A stretch of 64,000 nt of DNA from the NCBI GenBank assembly GCA_025084515.1, contig JAJAGP010000422.1, positions 124,001-188,000 of the forward strand, in the 5' to 3' direction. This document shows positions 1-12,285 of this stretch, piece after piece. The translations under genes and the position numbers were made by a program. The stretch comes from Ancistrus triradiatus. Taxonomy: Eukaryota > Chordata > Actinopteri > Siluriformes > Loricariidae. The notes below the pieces were generated by a model that saw nothing but the letters and a program-made list of their open reading frames with translations, was not told the origin of the DNA and made no database searches. Position 1 is the stretch's first letter. Each line of letters starts with the position of its first letter.

Positions 1-35
1 ATCAGTGGCTGACTAAATACTTTTTTGCCCCACTG
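1..35. mobile_element. Right terminus of a Tc1-like transposon (family A), element runs off the window
   Basis: The window opens inside a terminal inverted repeat that reads towards 'gccccactg' and then TA at 36-37. The same sequence ends the copies at 5135, 18214, 33263 and 55224. Only the end is present, so orientation and coding content cannot be judged. TA flanks are the normal target duplication of Tc1/mariner elements. Confidence 0.9.
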
Positions 36-869
36 TATGTAGTTTGATGAAGCCTGCATTTGATACAGTATGCCATGTGATGCTGCACAGATAAAAACTG
101 CTATCATTCCTGTACTATGTGTTGCAGCCTATTCCGTTCAGTTATTCAGTTTTGATTCAAGCTTAAATGCAGTGCATACAGTGAGTACTTCTGCTACCAC
201 CCCAGCCCCCCTCCACCTACCGGGACACGCACATATATTGTTAGTGAGTTTACCACATAACATTAAGCTTGACCTCAAATTATTTTCTGGATTTCAAAAT
301 ACAGATAATATACAGGCCCCAAAATGCACATACAAATGACAAAAAGTACATGAGAAATGAGTGATCCTACTTTGCTGAACGGATGTATTTTTTGGCTACA
401 CCGGTGTGGGCCAGCCCTCGTAGTGAATATCATAAATTTGATTGGTCAGATATCTTGTCCAATCGTTAATATACTCACATTACCAGACCCTCCTATTATC
501 ATCAGAAGGGTTACGGAAACATGTAGACAGAAGACATTCTAATGGTTGTTTCAGTTTCGAATGGTTAGGACCACTCTCAGTCAGAATTGTGTCCTGTCAC
601 AAACAAGAACACGTTTGTTACACCTTCTCAGAAGGATTAGAAAGGCCTGACCACACACCACTGCTTAAATGACATATTTTTAGGAATTTGCAAGAAATAA
701 AAGTTTCGGACATGCACAAAACAGACTGAATAACAAATAACATTGATTATCTCATTGCAGCAGCACATGTTAAGCTGTGGGTTGTATTAGGTGGTAAGTC
801 AATAGTGTCATAGAATTGGACATATGAGAAATGTTTGGGAGTAAACATCTGCGTGACTATTATGGTCAA
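36..869. other. Unassigned unique DNA
   Basis: No recognisable gene or repeat. Reading frames of up to 89 codons have no family resemblance, no plausible splice context and no low-complexity bias that would make them interesting. A relic Tc1 element begins near 870. Confidence 0.6.
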
Positions 870-1452
870 ATGATAGGGTGGGAGCATCTCCAAAACAATA
901 AGGCTGGTGGATTGCTTGAGTACCTACCAACAGTGGTCTTGGGATGTAGAATCCACCAACAGGTGACAAGAGTGCTGGCACCCAAGGCTCATTGATGCAC
1001 AAGAGCAGTGTGTCTTATCCTTTCTGGTTTGATTGGACAGAAGAGCTTCAGTGGTACAAGTCACAGAAATGTTAATACTGGTTAAGGGAGTAAATGTATC
1101 ACAATACACACTGCAGTGCTTCCTGCTGAGTATGTGGCTGCCCACCATGCTAGCTCCTATCCACTATAAAAAGCTTGGATCTTGGTGCAATGGAAGAAGG
1201 CCTTCTGGTCTGATGAGTCCTGTTTTCTTTCCCATCACGTGGACAGCTGGGTACATGTGTACTGTTTACCTGGGGAAGTGATGGCACCAGGATGCACTGT
1301 CTGAAGAAGACAAGTTGGCACTAAGTGTGATGCACTAGGTATTCGTCTGCAGGGAAACCCTAGGTCCAGGTGTTCATGTGGACATTAATTGGATGCATAA
1401 CACTTACTTAAGGTTTATTATAACCCAGGTGGTTTTAATGTTTTGGCTTATC
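870..1452 (+). mobile_element. Degenerate Tc1-like transposon relic, internally deleted (family with 'gatcagccataacat' ends)
   Basis: The stretch aligns by eye to a common fish Tc1-like transposase: a 'ggagcatctccaaaac' N-terminal segment, then 'gcccaaggctcattgatgc', then 'caatggaagaaggccttctggtctgatgag', which encodes the first catalytic aspartate in a W-S-D-E setting (about 1180-1218). It continues through 'ctggggaagtgatggcacc' and 'gggaaaccctaggtcc', then jumps directly to the 3' end 'ggtggttttaatgtt' near 1431. The second and third catalytic residues are therefore deleted. Several frameshifts remain. Clearly inactive. Confidence 0.75.
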
Positions 1453-2789
1453 TGTGAACAGTTTATACAGTGTCTTAAGGTCCATAGTGTCTTATTTCCA
1501 AACATAATCATATTAGATACATTTTGTCTGTTTTTGTTGATTCTGTACCAAAAATCGAATAAGGTTCCCTTTTTTGGGGGGGTGGACTTCATGTGAAATA
1601 TGATTTGTAATAAGCAGACAGGCAGGCAGGCATGTGATCTGAATCAGGAAATGTGGCATACACACATGCTCTTGCTGATGTGCAGACAGAGGCCTCACTG
1701 TGAAAATGCAAAAGTTGGACATCCTGTTCTCTAACATGACTTCACAAATATGTGGAAAGAAGAAGTTAGGTTTCTCTGACATGCATTTTAATAATATATC
1801 GTAGTGTGTGTCCATGAAGTGTTCTAGCCTCAGAGGATGTATTACACAGAACAGTGTCAGAGACTGTTGCTGTTAGCATGCATGCAAAATCACACTCACT
1901 TTATCAGACCTTTTCACAAGGTGCTGTTTACCAAGGGTTAACATTAAGTCGTTGTGATGGTGAGGCGGCACCTGTCCAAAGTCAAAGCCTATAGAGTTAG
2001 TAGATGATTGACTCATGAGGTAATCCCAAGATGGGTTTCAGGAGCGACCTGTCATATATATACAGCCTAGCCATGAACTGTTGTCAGAGAGTCCCATCTG
2101 TTTGTGGACATGTGTGATGTTGTGAGCCACTAGATGCTGAAAATGGGGTGATCTTAATTTTCTGTCTAGTCCTTTTCAGATGATCTGCAGATCACTCACA
2201 GAGGGCTACGCAGAACTGGTTCATATATCCCAGTTACATACAAACCAGAATGAGCAGTCAGTTTAAAGGTAGTTGGGGTATTTCTCTGGGGCAGTGTTGT
2301 GTTATCTTAAAATTCTCATACTTGCAACCTACAGTTTGACTATTTTTACTAAATAATATTCACTGCTAGATGGGTTGGACTATATCATGACACTTAATTG
2401 TAAGACATCAAAGAAGCGTAGCACAGGTTTAGGAAAACCTAAGGAAAATGTAGTAGTTTATTTTGTTCCAATGGTGCACAAAAGTGAACATGACTGAGTC
2501 TGTTTCGTTTTGACTATGGTTTACGTTATTGTAGAGAGATTGTTAACAACTAGAGTTGGCCCACATTCAAATTCATACAATACTGAAACAAATATTATAT
2601 AACTAGCCCATTATGCCATGGTTTTTAAAATTTTATTTCTTAACACCCAGATATCCCTACTTGCATATCCATCTTCATTGGCAAATACTGGCAGAATACT
2701 AAAGCACACTGCTAATTTCTATTATTGCACATTTTTCACAAGTTTGTCAGTTTGTCATCTACTACTGCTACATTTAGAATTAATATTTG
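1453..2789. other. Unassigned DNA
   Basis: AT-rich with no recognised gene. It has a short 'ggcagg' run at about 1620-1632 and a G-run near 1575-1582. No tRNA-like box or terminal repeat was seen. Reading frames (up to 100 codons) look random. Confidence 0.55.
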
Positions 2790-3500
2790 TAAAAATGTAA
2801 AAATCACCTGTTCTCAATTGGAACAGAAACTTTTTAGTGCAACTAGAAGCAGTGTTGGCACTAGGACTGTTTGTCTAAAGCGTCATGGATTGGACTTCAT
2901 GGCTTCATTACTATTCAAAGATCAGTAGTACGTGTTGATTGGATTTAATTAAACATGAGCACCATTGGGCTATGAAGCAGTAGGAATTCATTCTCTGGGG
3001 TGATGACTTGCACTTGATCATTTGGCATTCTGATGAACAAATATGATTTTAGTGGAAGTGCAGACAACAGTTGGCTACATTTGGTTTCAGTGGTAATAAT
3101 GTGACATCTTCAAACCAGCAATGTTATTCTAGGAATTATTTGTTTTTGGGGAAGTCACCTTCCTCTTTTAGCATGACAGTGCTGCCATGTAAAAGTGAAA
3201 ACAAGAAATGACTTTAAATTTGATATGGAAGAACATGACTGGCCATCATAGAAAGCCCTGATCTCAACCCCAGCCTACCTTTATAGCGTGATGGACACGG
3301 ATTTGTGTGTATCAACAGTGTAATAAGACCTGAGTCAGGTCTTATTACCCAATACTTATGTCTGAACTTATTACTGCTTGTGTGACTAAATGGAGGGTGA
3401 AACAGACATGTTCCAAAAATGTAATGGAGTAGAATTCTCAAAAAAGTGGGGGCAAAGGGAGTTCCACATTTATGTTGATGCCCATGATGGTGAATGTTCA
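2790..3500 (+). mobile_element. Degenerate Tc1-like transposase relic (second family)
   Basis: Nucleotide phrases typical of a fish Tc1-like transposase occur in order. 'gagcaccattgggctatgaagc' (2956-2977) and 'attctctggggtgatgac' (2989-3006) give the W-G/S-D-D first catalytic region. 'tttagcatgacagtgctgcc' (3167-3186) corresponds to the second aspartate. 'tggccatcatagaaagccctgatctcaaccccag' (3240-3273) corresponds to the W-P-x-x-S-P-D-L-N-P block. Stops and frameshifts are frequent and terminal repeats are not identifiable. A perfect 27-bp palindrome lies inside it at 3321-3347. Confidence 0.7.
3321..3347. repeat. Perfect palindrome, 13-bp arms, containing an AP-1-like TGAGTCA
   Basis: The arm taataagacctga is followed by one G and then the exact reverse complement tcaggtcttatta. 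The centre creates TGAGTCA (3331-3337), the consensus AP-1 site. It lies in a decayed Tc1 relic and looks like a later local rearrangement. Confidence 0.9.
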
Positions 3501-3546
3501 ACAAGCTCATATGGAAGAGATGTTAATATGTTTATATCTATATCTA

Positions 3547-5135
3547 CACTGGGGCAAAAAAGTATTTAGTCAGCCACTGTTTGTGTAAGTTCTCCTACTT
3601 AGAAAGATGAGAGAGGTCTGTAATTTTCATCATAGGTACACTTCAACTATGAGACACAAAATGAGAAAAAAATCCAGGAAATCACATTGTAGGATTTTTA
3701 AATAATTTAATTGTGAATCATGGTGGAAAATAAGTATTTGGTCAATAAATTTGGTTCAACTCAATACTTTGTAACATTACCTTTGTTGGCAATGACAGAG
3801 GTCAAACATTTCCTGTAAGTCTTCACCAGGTTTGCACACACTGTAGCTTTTTTTATCCCATTCCTCCATGCAGATCTCCTCTAGAGCAGTGATGTTTTGG
3901 GGCAACACGGACTTTCAGCTCCCTCCACACATTTACTATGGGGTTGAGGTCTGGAAACTGGCTAGGCCACTCCAATACCTTGAAATGCTTTTTACGGAGC
4001 CACTCCTTTGTTGCCCGAGCAGTGTGTTTGGGATCATTGTCATGCTGCAAGACCCAGCCGCGTTCCATCTTCAGTGCTCTCACTGATGGAACTCTCTTGA
4101 CTTAAAATCTCACAATACATGGCCCCTTTCATTCTTTCCTTAACACGGATCAGTCGTCCTGTCCCCTCTGCAGAAAACAGCCCCAAAGCATGATGTTTCC
4201 ACCCCCATGCTTCACAGTAGGTATGGCGTTCTTTGGATGCGACTCAGCATCCTTTTTCCTCCAGTTCAGTTTTTACCAAAAAGTTCTATTTTGGTTTCAT
4301 CTGACCACATGATCCTCTTCCAATCCTCTTCTGGATCATCCAACTTCAGACAGGCCTGGACATGTACTGGCTTAAGCAGCAGGACACGCCTGGCACTGCA
4401 GGATCTGAGTCTCTCTTGGCGTAGTGTGTTACTGATGGTAGCCTTGGTTACGTTGGTCCCAGCTCTCTGCAGGACATTCATCAGGTCCCTCCGTGTAGGT
4501 TCTGGATTTTTTGCTCACCGTTATCATGATCATTTTTGACCCCACAGGAATGAGATATTGCGTGGAGCCCCAGGATCGAGGGAGATTATCAATGGCCTTG
4601 TATGTCTTACAATTGCTCCCAAAGTTGATTTTTTATTTCACACCAACCTGCTTGCCTATTGTAAGATTCACTCTTCCCAGCCTGGTGCAGGTCTACCAAT
4701 TTTTTCTTCCTGGTGTCCTTCAACAGCTCTTTTGGTTGTTGGCCATGGTTGAGTTTGGAGTCTGACTGTTTGAGGCTGTGGGACAGGTGGTATTTTTATA
4801 CAGATTAACGAGGTCAGACAGGTGCCATTATTAATACAGGTTAACGAATGGAGGACAGAAAGAGCTTCTTAAAGAAGAAGTTAACAGGTCTTTGAGAGCA
4901 GAAATCTTGCTTGTTTGTGGGTGACCAAAATACTTATTTTCCACCATGATTAACAAATTAAATTCTTAACAAAAAAAAAATTTCCTACAATGTGATTTCC
5001 TGGATTTTTTTTTCTGAATTTTTGTCTCTCATAGTTGAAGTGTGTACCTATGATGAAAATTTACAGACCTCTTTTTTCTAAGTAGGGAGAACTTGCACAA
5101 TCAGTGGCTGGACTAAATACTTTTTGGCCCCACTG
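3547..5135 (-). mobile_element. Tc1-like transposon, family A, near full length (1,589 bp), inactive
   Basis: Terminal inverted repeats (left 'cactggggcaaaaaagtat', right 'tactttttggccccactg') are flanked by TA at 3545-3546 and 5136-5137. Subterminal sequences repeat in inverted form ('ggtctgtaattttcatcat' at left, its complement near 5053-5075). A transposase region on the minus strand spans about 3761-4746. The left end has one mismatch to the family (cactg for cagtg) and the right arm has an extra G in 'ggctggactaa'. The copy is old. Confidence 0.95.
3761..4746 (-). pseudogene. Tc1 transposase pseudogene, family A (DDE transposase)
   Basis: A Tc1 transposase binds the terminal repeats with paired helix-turn-helix domains and cuts and pastes the element with a DD34E catalytic triad. 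Reading on the minus strand, the start codon is CAT at 4744-4746 and the stop is at 3761-3763, giving about 328 codons, the usual length for Tc1. The middle open piece (4266-4481) carries the second helix-turn-helix (V-T-K-A-T-I-S-N-T-L) and the first catalytic D in W-S-D-E-T-K. The next piece (3853-4083) has Q-H-D-N-D-P-K-H with the second D and W-P-S-Q-F-P-D-L-N-P. The expected third catalytic residue (E of P-I-E-N) is altered to P-I-V-N. The two pieces are in different frames, so the gene is dead through frameshifts and a lost catalytic residue. Confidence 0.92.
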
Positions 5136-8100
5136 TATATCAGATATATTTAAGCTATAAACGCCTTTGAGTTACCTCATTTCTAGGTCAAGACTTTTCC
5201 ACATTTGTAATTTATAGTGCCAAACCCCATCTGCAATTGTATGCCAAATGACAAGGGCTTTTTGTATTTTTAAATTGATTAATCCCCCCCCCCCCCAATC
5301 GTTATTTATGATGTTTAGGTTTCAATGTGAACTGCTGCTAATTTAAATGTCAGTGGTCTGTCACAATGAATAAAATAAGGGAGGGACACAAGTGTAATAT
5401 CTGGATACGTGAGAAATGAAATGAAATCTTGTAATGAGCTATATCAGGTGGTGTAATTTCAAATTCATATCTGAAGCATTAAACATTATAGTACTACTCT
5501 ACGGTTCATGCCTCACTTAACTGTCTATGTTCATCCATCATGAATAACACTGAATCTTTCAACCCCTTATGTGTCAACATCAAAAGGCTCCTGTTAATTG
5601 ACAAGTGGAAATCAATGACATGAAAAGCTAAATTCGTATCAAAGCTAGGTGAAGTCTCTTATTTGATGGGGTAATTATTGGCATGCACCAGTAAGAGGTG
5701 TCACTCAGTGCCAAAATGAGAGGTGACAAATGAAGAAGAGGCTGTCATTGTCCTGTGGGTATGTTCAATCTGCAACAATACCAGTATGCAGATAAAATGT
5801 CAGTTGAAAGAGTGTGAGGAGGAGAAACTGTCGGAATGAGGCCTTCAAATCACTTAGCTTAGAGAGGGAGTGGAAATTGATGCTCGTGCAGAAATGAGAA
5901 TTTTCCCTATCTGATCTATCAGGCTTATTTAGGGCTAATATTTGGGAGCAGCCCTGACGGTCTGGCTTGTATTAGGAAATATGCAATGTTCTTTAAGCCT
6001 AACTGGCTTATAAGACAGCATTTTGTGGCGTGAATGTAATATATGCATTTTCATTTGGAGCGTTGCTTTTATAAATCAGCTATGCAGTTATTGAAACACA
6101 TTTAATTTATTTGAAGAAATTGTACTACAGTGATTTATTCAAGGAGGTATGAGCTATCAGGGATTTTAATAATAATATAGAGGAACTCTTTAGATGCAGT
6201 ATGCTTGACAAGCTAGCTCCTTTCATTTTGTTGTGCTGGATGTTGGACTTTTTTTTTGTACAATCATTAGATGTCACCCATTTATTTTGTCATACAGGAT
6301 TATCATGAAATGCAACAGAAAATGGAAAATAAAAACCTCATTTTTATCAGGAGATCAAGGAATGGGAGCATGCCGGTGAAGACCACTTAATCACACACTT
6401 TCCATACCCACGTAATCCAATTCTAGTGTCCTATAGCTACCAGATAAAATACAGTTTCTTTAAAATAATTGGCACAGGTGTTTTCTTGATCCCAGCTACA
6501 ATTATAGGAAGTTATTCCTATTTTTTTTATTTGTTTGTTTGTCTTTTGATTTCTTTCCCTTAGCACTCCATCTTATTACAGTCGCCTTGTTCTCGTTTAT
6601 GAACTCCAATAATTATTATAGGTCTTCTTAAAAACACAGTTGTGTGGCTAAACGTTACTGAACTGAAGTTCTTCTCCAGTACACCCTGTGCCTCTGTTTG
6701 CTTGTTTACCTAACTCTTATTAAAAACAGGACTGTACTTCATGTGCTCTAGGCAGAGTGAAATGCTGCCGTTGTGTACAGTCTCTATGGTCGCTGCCAAA
6801 ACAGACGGTCCAAGCAACAAGCGGGAAAGATCATCAAGTCCCAACAGATTAGTTTTGAAAAGTTCTTGCAGGCAAGTCATGCACTCTCTGTTTGGGCAAG
6901 ATTATCTTTTATCAGATAAAACAAGTTGTAGCCAAATTAAAGCAATGTGGTCTTGACTGGGAGCTAGCTCTGTCTACCATAGTCCTGCTGACAGGAATAA
7001 AAAACACACGTATCAATACATTGACTGCAGAGCAGTTTGGCTTTAACCAGATATTTATGACTCTCCACTACTTCTATGTAAAAATATCCATTACCTTCTT
7101 TGGCTGCTAATGTAAAAGTTTTTGCCTAATCACTACAACATGGAGAGCTGGAGTATATCCTGTCTAAATTGGAAAAACGCTTTCCAGGTATAGTGGAACA
7201 TACATGTAGCTCCCAATAATAATCATGATAAAACAAGTATTTAAAAAAACTCAAGAGCACATGTTTTAATAGTTCTATATTTATTATTTTCTTCCTCATT
7301 AAGACTTGCTAACGGTTTGCTATTCATCCAGATATTTTCATGCAGATTTAATTCCAGTGGATACATAACAAGAGAGAAGTACTATTGCTAATGATAGCAA
7401 GGCTGCCATTGCTGCTACTATTTCTAAGTAGTGTTTTGCAATGTAACATAAAGCATGAGTAAAAAGATCAAAAATGTCTTCGGTATATGTTTGCTTTTAT
7501 AGTTACGTAGGGCTTTAGAGGTAGGTCTTCTCCTGCTAGTTCCATCTTTGGGCTATAGTTCTGTCCAACAATACAGCATTAACCACATTTTTGTTGTTAC
7601 ATTGTAATGAAAGACCTCCAATGGCAAAAAAAAAAATCTTTAAATCACAGTCAGCATTAATATCAGCTGAATATTCTTAAACAACTACAGTACTCTGCTC
7701 TCAGCAAATCTAGCGCTGTTGGTGTTGAATGGATCCAAACATCTTTATGTTCTCTTTTTACTCCAATTAAATGTATATTGGGCATGAATGCCTTTCCCTT
7801 TAAACCGACATCCCATTTTTATTGTATGTCCTAGGAGACTGATAGCGTGCCTGTGACACAGTGATTTACAGGCCTTCAGCTTGCTATGGCAGGGCTTTAG
7901 AGGGGATTGCTGATGTGCAGCCAACACTTTGGAAGGGTAGAATAAAAGCTGACATTTTATTGGCTTTAAGGAGGAGAGGATAGGATAGGAAGGCCAGTCA
8001 TACACACGAAAGAGTAATAGTTTCAGTGCTTTTGGTTTCTCAGCTCTGCCAGCTGTCAGAGAGCCCGTCAGAACAAAGACGAAATTTATTGGGTATTATT

Positions 8101-8280
8101 TAGAAACATGTCAGTGGTAATGACCAGAGCTATGTTTTCAATTATCACCCACTAAATATGGTTTAATTCACTGTGTTGGTGGACCTAATGAATGAATCTG
8201 ACATTATTTTGAAAAAAAAAACTAGATACCATACTAGTTTAATATTTTACATTGGTCACTGGTTTAATTTCCTGCCTTGC
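5136..8280. other. Unassigned DNA with a 13-nt C-run
   Basis: No repeat family or gene was recognised. A homopolymer of 13 C lies at 5284-5296. Reading frames up to 86 codons (for example 7745-8005, minus strand) show no protein-family motif. The sequence is mostly AT-rich and featureless to the eye. Confidence 0.5.
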
Positions 8281-9420
8281 GTTTGGCATCGAGCAAGAGC
8301 CTCGTCCCTAATGAATTGTTGAACTGTCAGTGTTATGTAGTTCAGAGTCTTCCCAGGGATATATTTTTTCCATTGACAGAAATCCAATTAGTTTTAGTAC
8401 ATAGTGTGGCTGAATAAAAAGGCTCTTAAGACCTACAATATGTTTCCTTAGCGCTTTAGCAGAGCACAAAGTCAGTGATGGATTTTTACAGCCTGGCCCA
8501 ATCAGTCCCAGCATGGCTGAAACACATTCTGTAAGCCTCCTCCATGTGCCATGGTTCAAAACTATTTAGACATCACTTTCCTCTGAAAAACAGAAGCAGC
8601 CCTGAATAATAAACCATTTAACGCATGTGTCATTAACAAAGTGGATTTAATCTGTGTTGTCTGAAAACTGCATGTGTCTTTTTCCTCAATCAAAAGTTTA
8701 GCTTTCCCGACACGAAGTCTTTCCTGACATGAAGATAATTTTTTAAATATTATGTTCGTAATGCATACATTTTGTTGTAGCATAATGCGAACAAGTATAA
8801 GCAAAGCAGTTGTTTAATTCATACACAACATGTTTGGCGAAGGATATATTTTGGTGTACAGATGTGTGACTGACTGATGCCATTAGAATACATTTATGAA
8901 TGAGTGTTAAATGAAAAGGTGTGACAGGTTGCCAGATTGATCATGGCGTTGAGTGAGAGGTCCGCTAAGCCGAAATCTCTGTTAGTCTGCGGATCTTTTC
9001 CAGCTTACGTCCGCCATCATGCGAAGTCATCTTGTTGATTAATGATGTAAGCAACTTGGAGGTATGGAACTTATTAGTACTTTGAAGTAGAAAGGGTCTG
9101 CCATTCTTTAACCTTCCTTGGATGCTTCCCAAAGGGAGAGAAAGGGGTTAGCAGTTTGGAAATGGAACAAAGGAGTTTCCCCTCAGCATCGCCCTCTGTG
9201 CGCATTTGCCTCATGACACTTTGTCTCCCACAGCCTCTCCTGGGGAGACGGCCCTGAAAAGTGAAGACAGATACGCAGGCTTTATCGTGCCAAGACTTGA
9301 GAGGATGATTGTAGCTCCTTCCTTTGTTTTCATCTGTGGTGCAATTTCTCTACCAGATGATGTGATAAATGTCGATGATGTGTGAACTTAACCCGCTTCC
9401 ACAAAGCTCGCCATGAACCC
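8281..9420. other. Unique block, possible conserved non-coding element(s)
   Basis: This block is free of recognisable repeats, with more balanced base composition than its flanks and several homeodomain/POU-like words (for example 'taatga', 'gattaatgatg' at 9037-9047). It reads like the non-coding conserved DNA seen in fish gene deserts, but conservation cannot be tested from a single sequence. No coding exon was identified. Confidence 0.25.
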
Positions 9421-11089
9421 CATCGTCAGGAATCGACTTCTCCAAACACTAATCATTATTAGAAAATATTTGCAAGAACATTTTGATTATAGATGGTGCC
9501 CAAAATAATAAGTCAGGCCTCCGTGTTTTGACTGCTGTTAAGCAGTGACGTGCCACCTGCAGAGTGATGAACTGGTGGGTACTGTCCAAATTGCTTGCTT
9601 TGCAAATGTGCACTGGCCCATAGAGGAGCACTTTTCCCCATTGCAGAAGACCATAGAGGGTTTAAACAGCTGCTGCAGATTTCGAACACAGCTGCAGCAC
9701 ATTTTCTCTTGCACATTTCAGAATCACTCCGTGGCTTTTCACAGGCTAACCTGCATTACTGGATTTTCAATTGCTATATTCCTATACTGTACTGTAAACT
9801 GTGCATAGAGCTTGTTTGTCTTTGTTGAGATAATAGTACTGTTACCTTGCTTTTGTGGTGAGGTTTCATGTCTAGTGTAAACATGTCTAGTGTAAATAAT
9901 TCTATAATAGGCAGCTTGTTGTTTACAAAGTAAGCAGCTTGTCTTGACTGTTCATGCATTTGATGGGTTTTAGGCACTTCTCCCTAACTGTCTTTGGGTT
10001 TGAAAGAGCCGTCATCTTTTATGTCTGGACCAAAGGGTTTCAGCTAGAGAATGAGGACGAGGAGGAGGAGGAAGAAGAGGCACTGCAATGCCCTCGTGTG
10101 CATGCACTTTACAGAAAACAGCCTCATTGGCCCTTCACAGACTGTCTTCGTCTGATCTAAGGAGCGTTTGTGTGTCAAATAAGATGAAAACCTTTCAGAT
10201 TCCTCTACTCCCTTTACTGGCCCCTGCTGTATAAGGCCTCATCGGCACCACCGTGCAGGAGGAAATTTATCTGACAAGCTATATGGCGTATCTGTTTGTG
10301 TTTACACTGGGCAGAAACAGAAGCACATATTCACAATTTGACATATTTAATACAGTCATCTGTTTCGGCTGAGTCCTACTCAATGCCGTTCTTAAATGGT
10401 GTATCAGGATCATACTGTGAGCCGAGACATGCTCTATAATAACTAATGGTGCTTTAAATTTTCTGGTGGAATGCGCAGCATGTGACTTTGGATAAAAACG
10501 GAACAAGAGCACTATTTGAAGGCTAACTGTATTGATGTCTGTTTTTGGAACAAGCCGAAGCACTTATTTTCGAGCCTGGGGTTTAAAATTTTGCAAAGAC
10601 CTCTTGTGATGGTTGACTTAATGTCATTAAAATATTCCACAGACCTTCTCAGAGACTTCAGCTGTTCGACCCACACATCTGCCTCTTCTCCATGGAATAT
10701 GTCTCTAGTAATAGATTCTAGATGGCATCTGGACAGATTACTAGCATATTAAATCAAGCTTTATTTTTTTTATTTAAAATGTCACCAGTGGTAATAGATT
10801 TATACATTAGTAGCCAACTGATGTGTAACTTAGGTTCCTTAACTGCATGGTCTTGCAAACATTAGTACATAAAATTATTACATATTAAACTAAACATTAA
10901 CAGCGTTCCTCTGACTTGTACAAAGCACACCATTTTGGTCTTTCCTACATATATATATTATTGGTACTAATACACAGCATCATGTATCATGCTGAGCAAA
11001 CAAGTATTCAAGCCCACATTCCTACCTTAATCTCTAACCATACATCTTAACAGAATCAGTATTGAAAACACAGTTTATATAATTTAGAG
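9421..11089. other. Unassigned DNA, includes an acidic-codon (GAG/GAA) run
   Basis: A GA-rich run at about 10050-10081 (gaggacgaggaggaggagga...) gives a glutamate run in one frame, but no protein family is evident. The phrase 'catgtctagtgtaaa' is repeated in tandem at about 9868-9897. Nothing else recognised. Confidence 0.5.
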
Positions 11090-11180
11090 ATCTAGCGATT
11101 GCAGTTTTCCTGGCCGAGACCAATTTCTGATTTCTGTTTTTTTAAATATATGACTGGCCGGTTTTGGCCGATTCTGATTT
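11090..11180. repeat. Possible hAT-like DNA-element fragment
   Basis: Two similar phrases, 'cctggccgagaccaatttctgattt' and 'ttggccgattctgatttt', resemble the 'ggccgat...ctgattt' ends seen in teleost hAT-type non-autonomous elements. No matching opposite end or 8-bp duplication was found. Tentative. Confidence 0.3.
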
Positions 11181-11624
11181 TATGTCTAAGAATTATAAAT
11201 GACAGCTTACCGAAACACTTGCTAATGAAAGATAGCAAGGGCTGTTGGCTTGTACCTGGCACTATTCTCTCACTAACTTTGTGGAGTTGGCCACAAAATG
11301 TCAATCATTGCAAACTTGTTAAACTCGTTGTACTTTATTACAGCCTTGATAAGAGCATTTTACCAGTTAGTGCAAGGGTACAAGTACAAAGAAAGACCCT
11401 GAACTGCAAATCACCCACTTGGGTAGCAGCGTATACCAACCAAGACGGTAGTTCATACCTACTGTAAGCCACTGAATGCATTAAAACCACACTCTTACAC
11501 TAAATCCTGGGCATAAATGCAATTTAAAACATGCACACTGAGCTTTTATTAATTAATAAAAAGACAAGTACATACAAAATAAATCATAGACGCACATGAA
11601 TCTCAAAATAAATACGCTAAGCAC

Positions 11625-12106
11625 ACAAGTCGTTCCACCAAAGAATGATTAAAGAAGAATAAAGTTCATGATTTGGAATGGCCAAGTCAAAGCCCTGACC
11701 TTAATCCAATCGAAATGTTGTGGAAGGACCTGAAGCGAGTAGTTAATGTGAGGAAACTCACCAACATCCCAGAGTTGAAGCTGTTCTGTATGGAAGAATG
11801 GGCTAAAATTCCTCCAAACTGGTGTGCAGGACTGACCAACAGTTACAGGAAATGTTTAGTTGCAGTTATTGCTGCACAGGGGGTCACACCAGATACTGAA
11901 AGCAAAGGTTCACTCACTAATATGTAATATTGGATCATTTTCCTCAATAAATAAATGACCAAGTATAATATTTTTGTCTCATTTGTTTAACTTGGTTCTC
12001 TTTATCTACTTTTAGGACTTGTGTGAAAATCTGATGATGTTTTAGGTCATATTTATGCAGAAATATAGAAAATTCTAAAGAGTTCTCAAACTTTCAGGCA
12101 CCACTG
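11625..12106 (+). mobile_element. 3' fragment of a Tc1-like transposon (third family)
   Basis: A 5'-truncated element. Coding sequence from about 11637 gives the transposase C-terminus, including W-P-S-Q-S-P-D-L-N-P-I-E-M-L-W (11676-11720) with the third catalytic glutamate intact, and stays open to the stop at 11925-11927. A long subterminal region follows, and the right terminal repeat 'ctttcaggcaccactg' ends at 12106, followed by TA at 12107-12108. The N-terminal two thirds (DNA-binding domains, first two aspartates) are missing. Confidence 0.9.
11673..11927 (+). pseudogene. Tc1 transposase C-terminal fragment
   Basis: An 84-codon open stretch starting in the W-P-x-x-S-P-D-L-N-P-I-E block of a DD34E Tc1 transposase and ending at the natural stop (C-terminal residues S-L-T-N-M). 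It represents roughly the last quarter of a protein of about 340 residues. The part encoding the helix-turn-helix domains and the first two catalytic aspartates is absent, so it has no transposase activity. The methionine at 11673 is internal and not a true start. Confidence 0.88.
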
Positions 12107-12212
12107 TACACATGAACTGAATTCTGAATTAACGTTAGTCGAAGCGCTGTGTGTTCATGTGTGTGGCTGTGTTTGTGCCGCCGTCTGCGTCACAAGTGCA
12201 CAAGTGTCGGCT

Positions 12213-12256
12213 GAATGTGACCGGCACAAAATCGGTTATATGAGATTGATTGGTCT
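12213..12256 (+). repeat. Short dispersed-repeat fragment, shared with 18217-18260
   Basis: The phrase 'gaatgtgaccggcacaaaat' with 'cggttatatgagattgattgg' recurs in diverged form at 18217-18260. Both copies sit next to Tc1 insertions, so they are probably pieces of one older DNA element into which Tc1 copies jumped. Family not identified. Confidence 0.55.
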
Positions 12257-12285
12257 AACTGACTGACGTAATAGAATTAGTTTTG

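Noticed and set aside
4207..4765. Plus-strand frames of 84-110 codons across the Tc1 copy
   Set aside because: They are antisense shadows of the minus-strand transposase; equivalent plus-strand frames recur in the other family A copies (17113-17774, 54007-54945).
9954..10160. 68-codon frame with a glutamate run
   Set aside because: The acidic run comes from a GA-rich simple tract; there are no splice sites and no recognisable domain.
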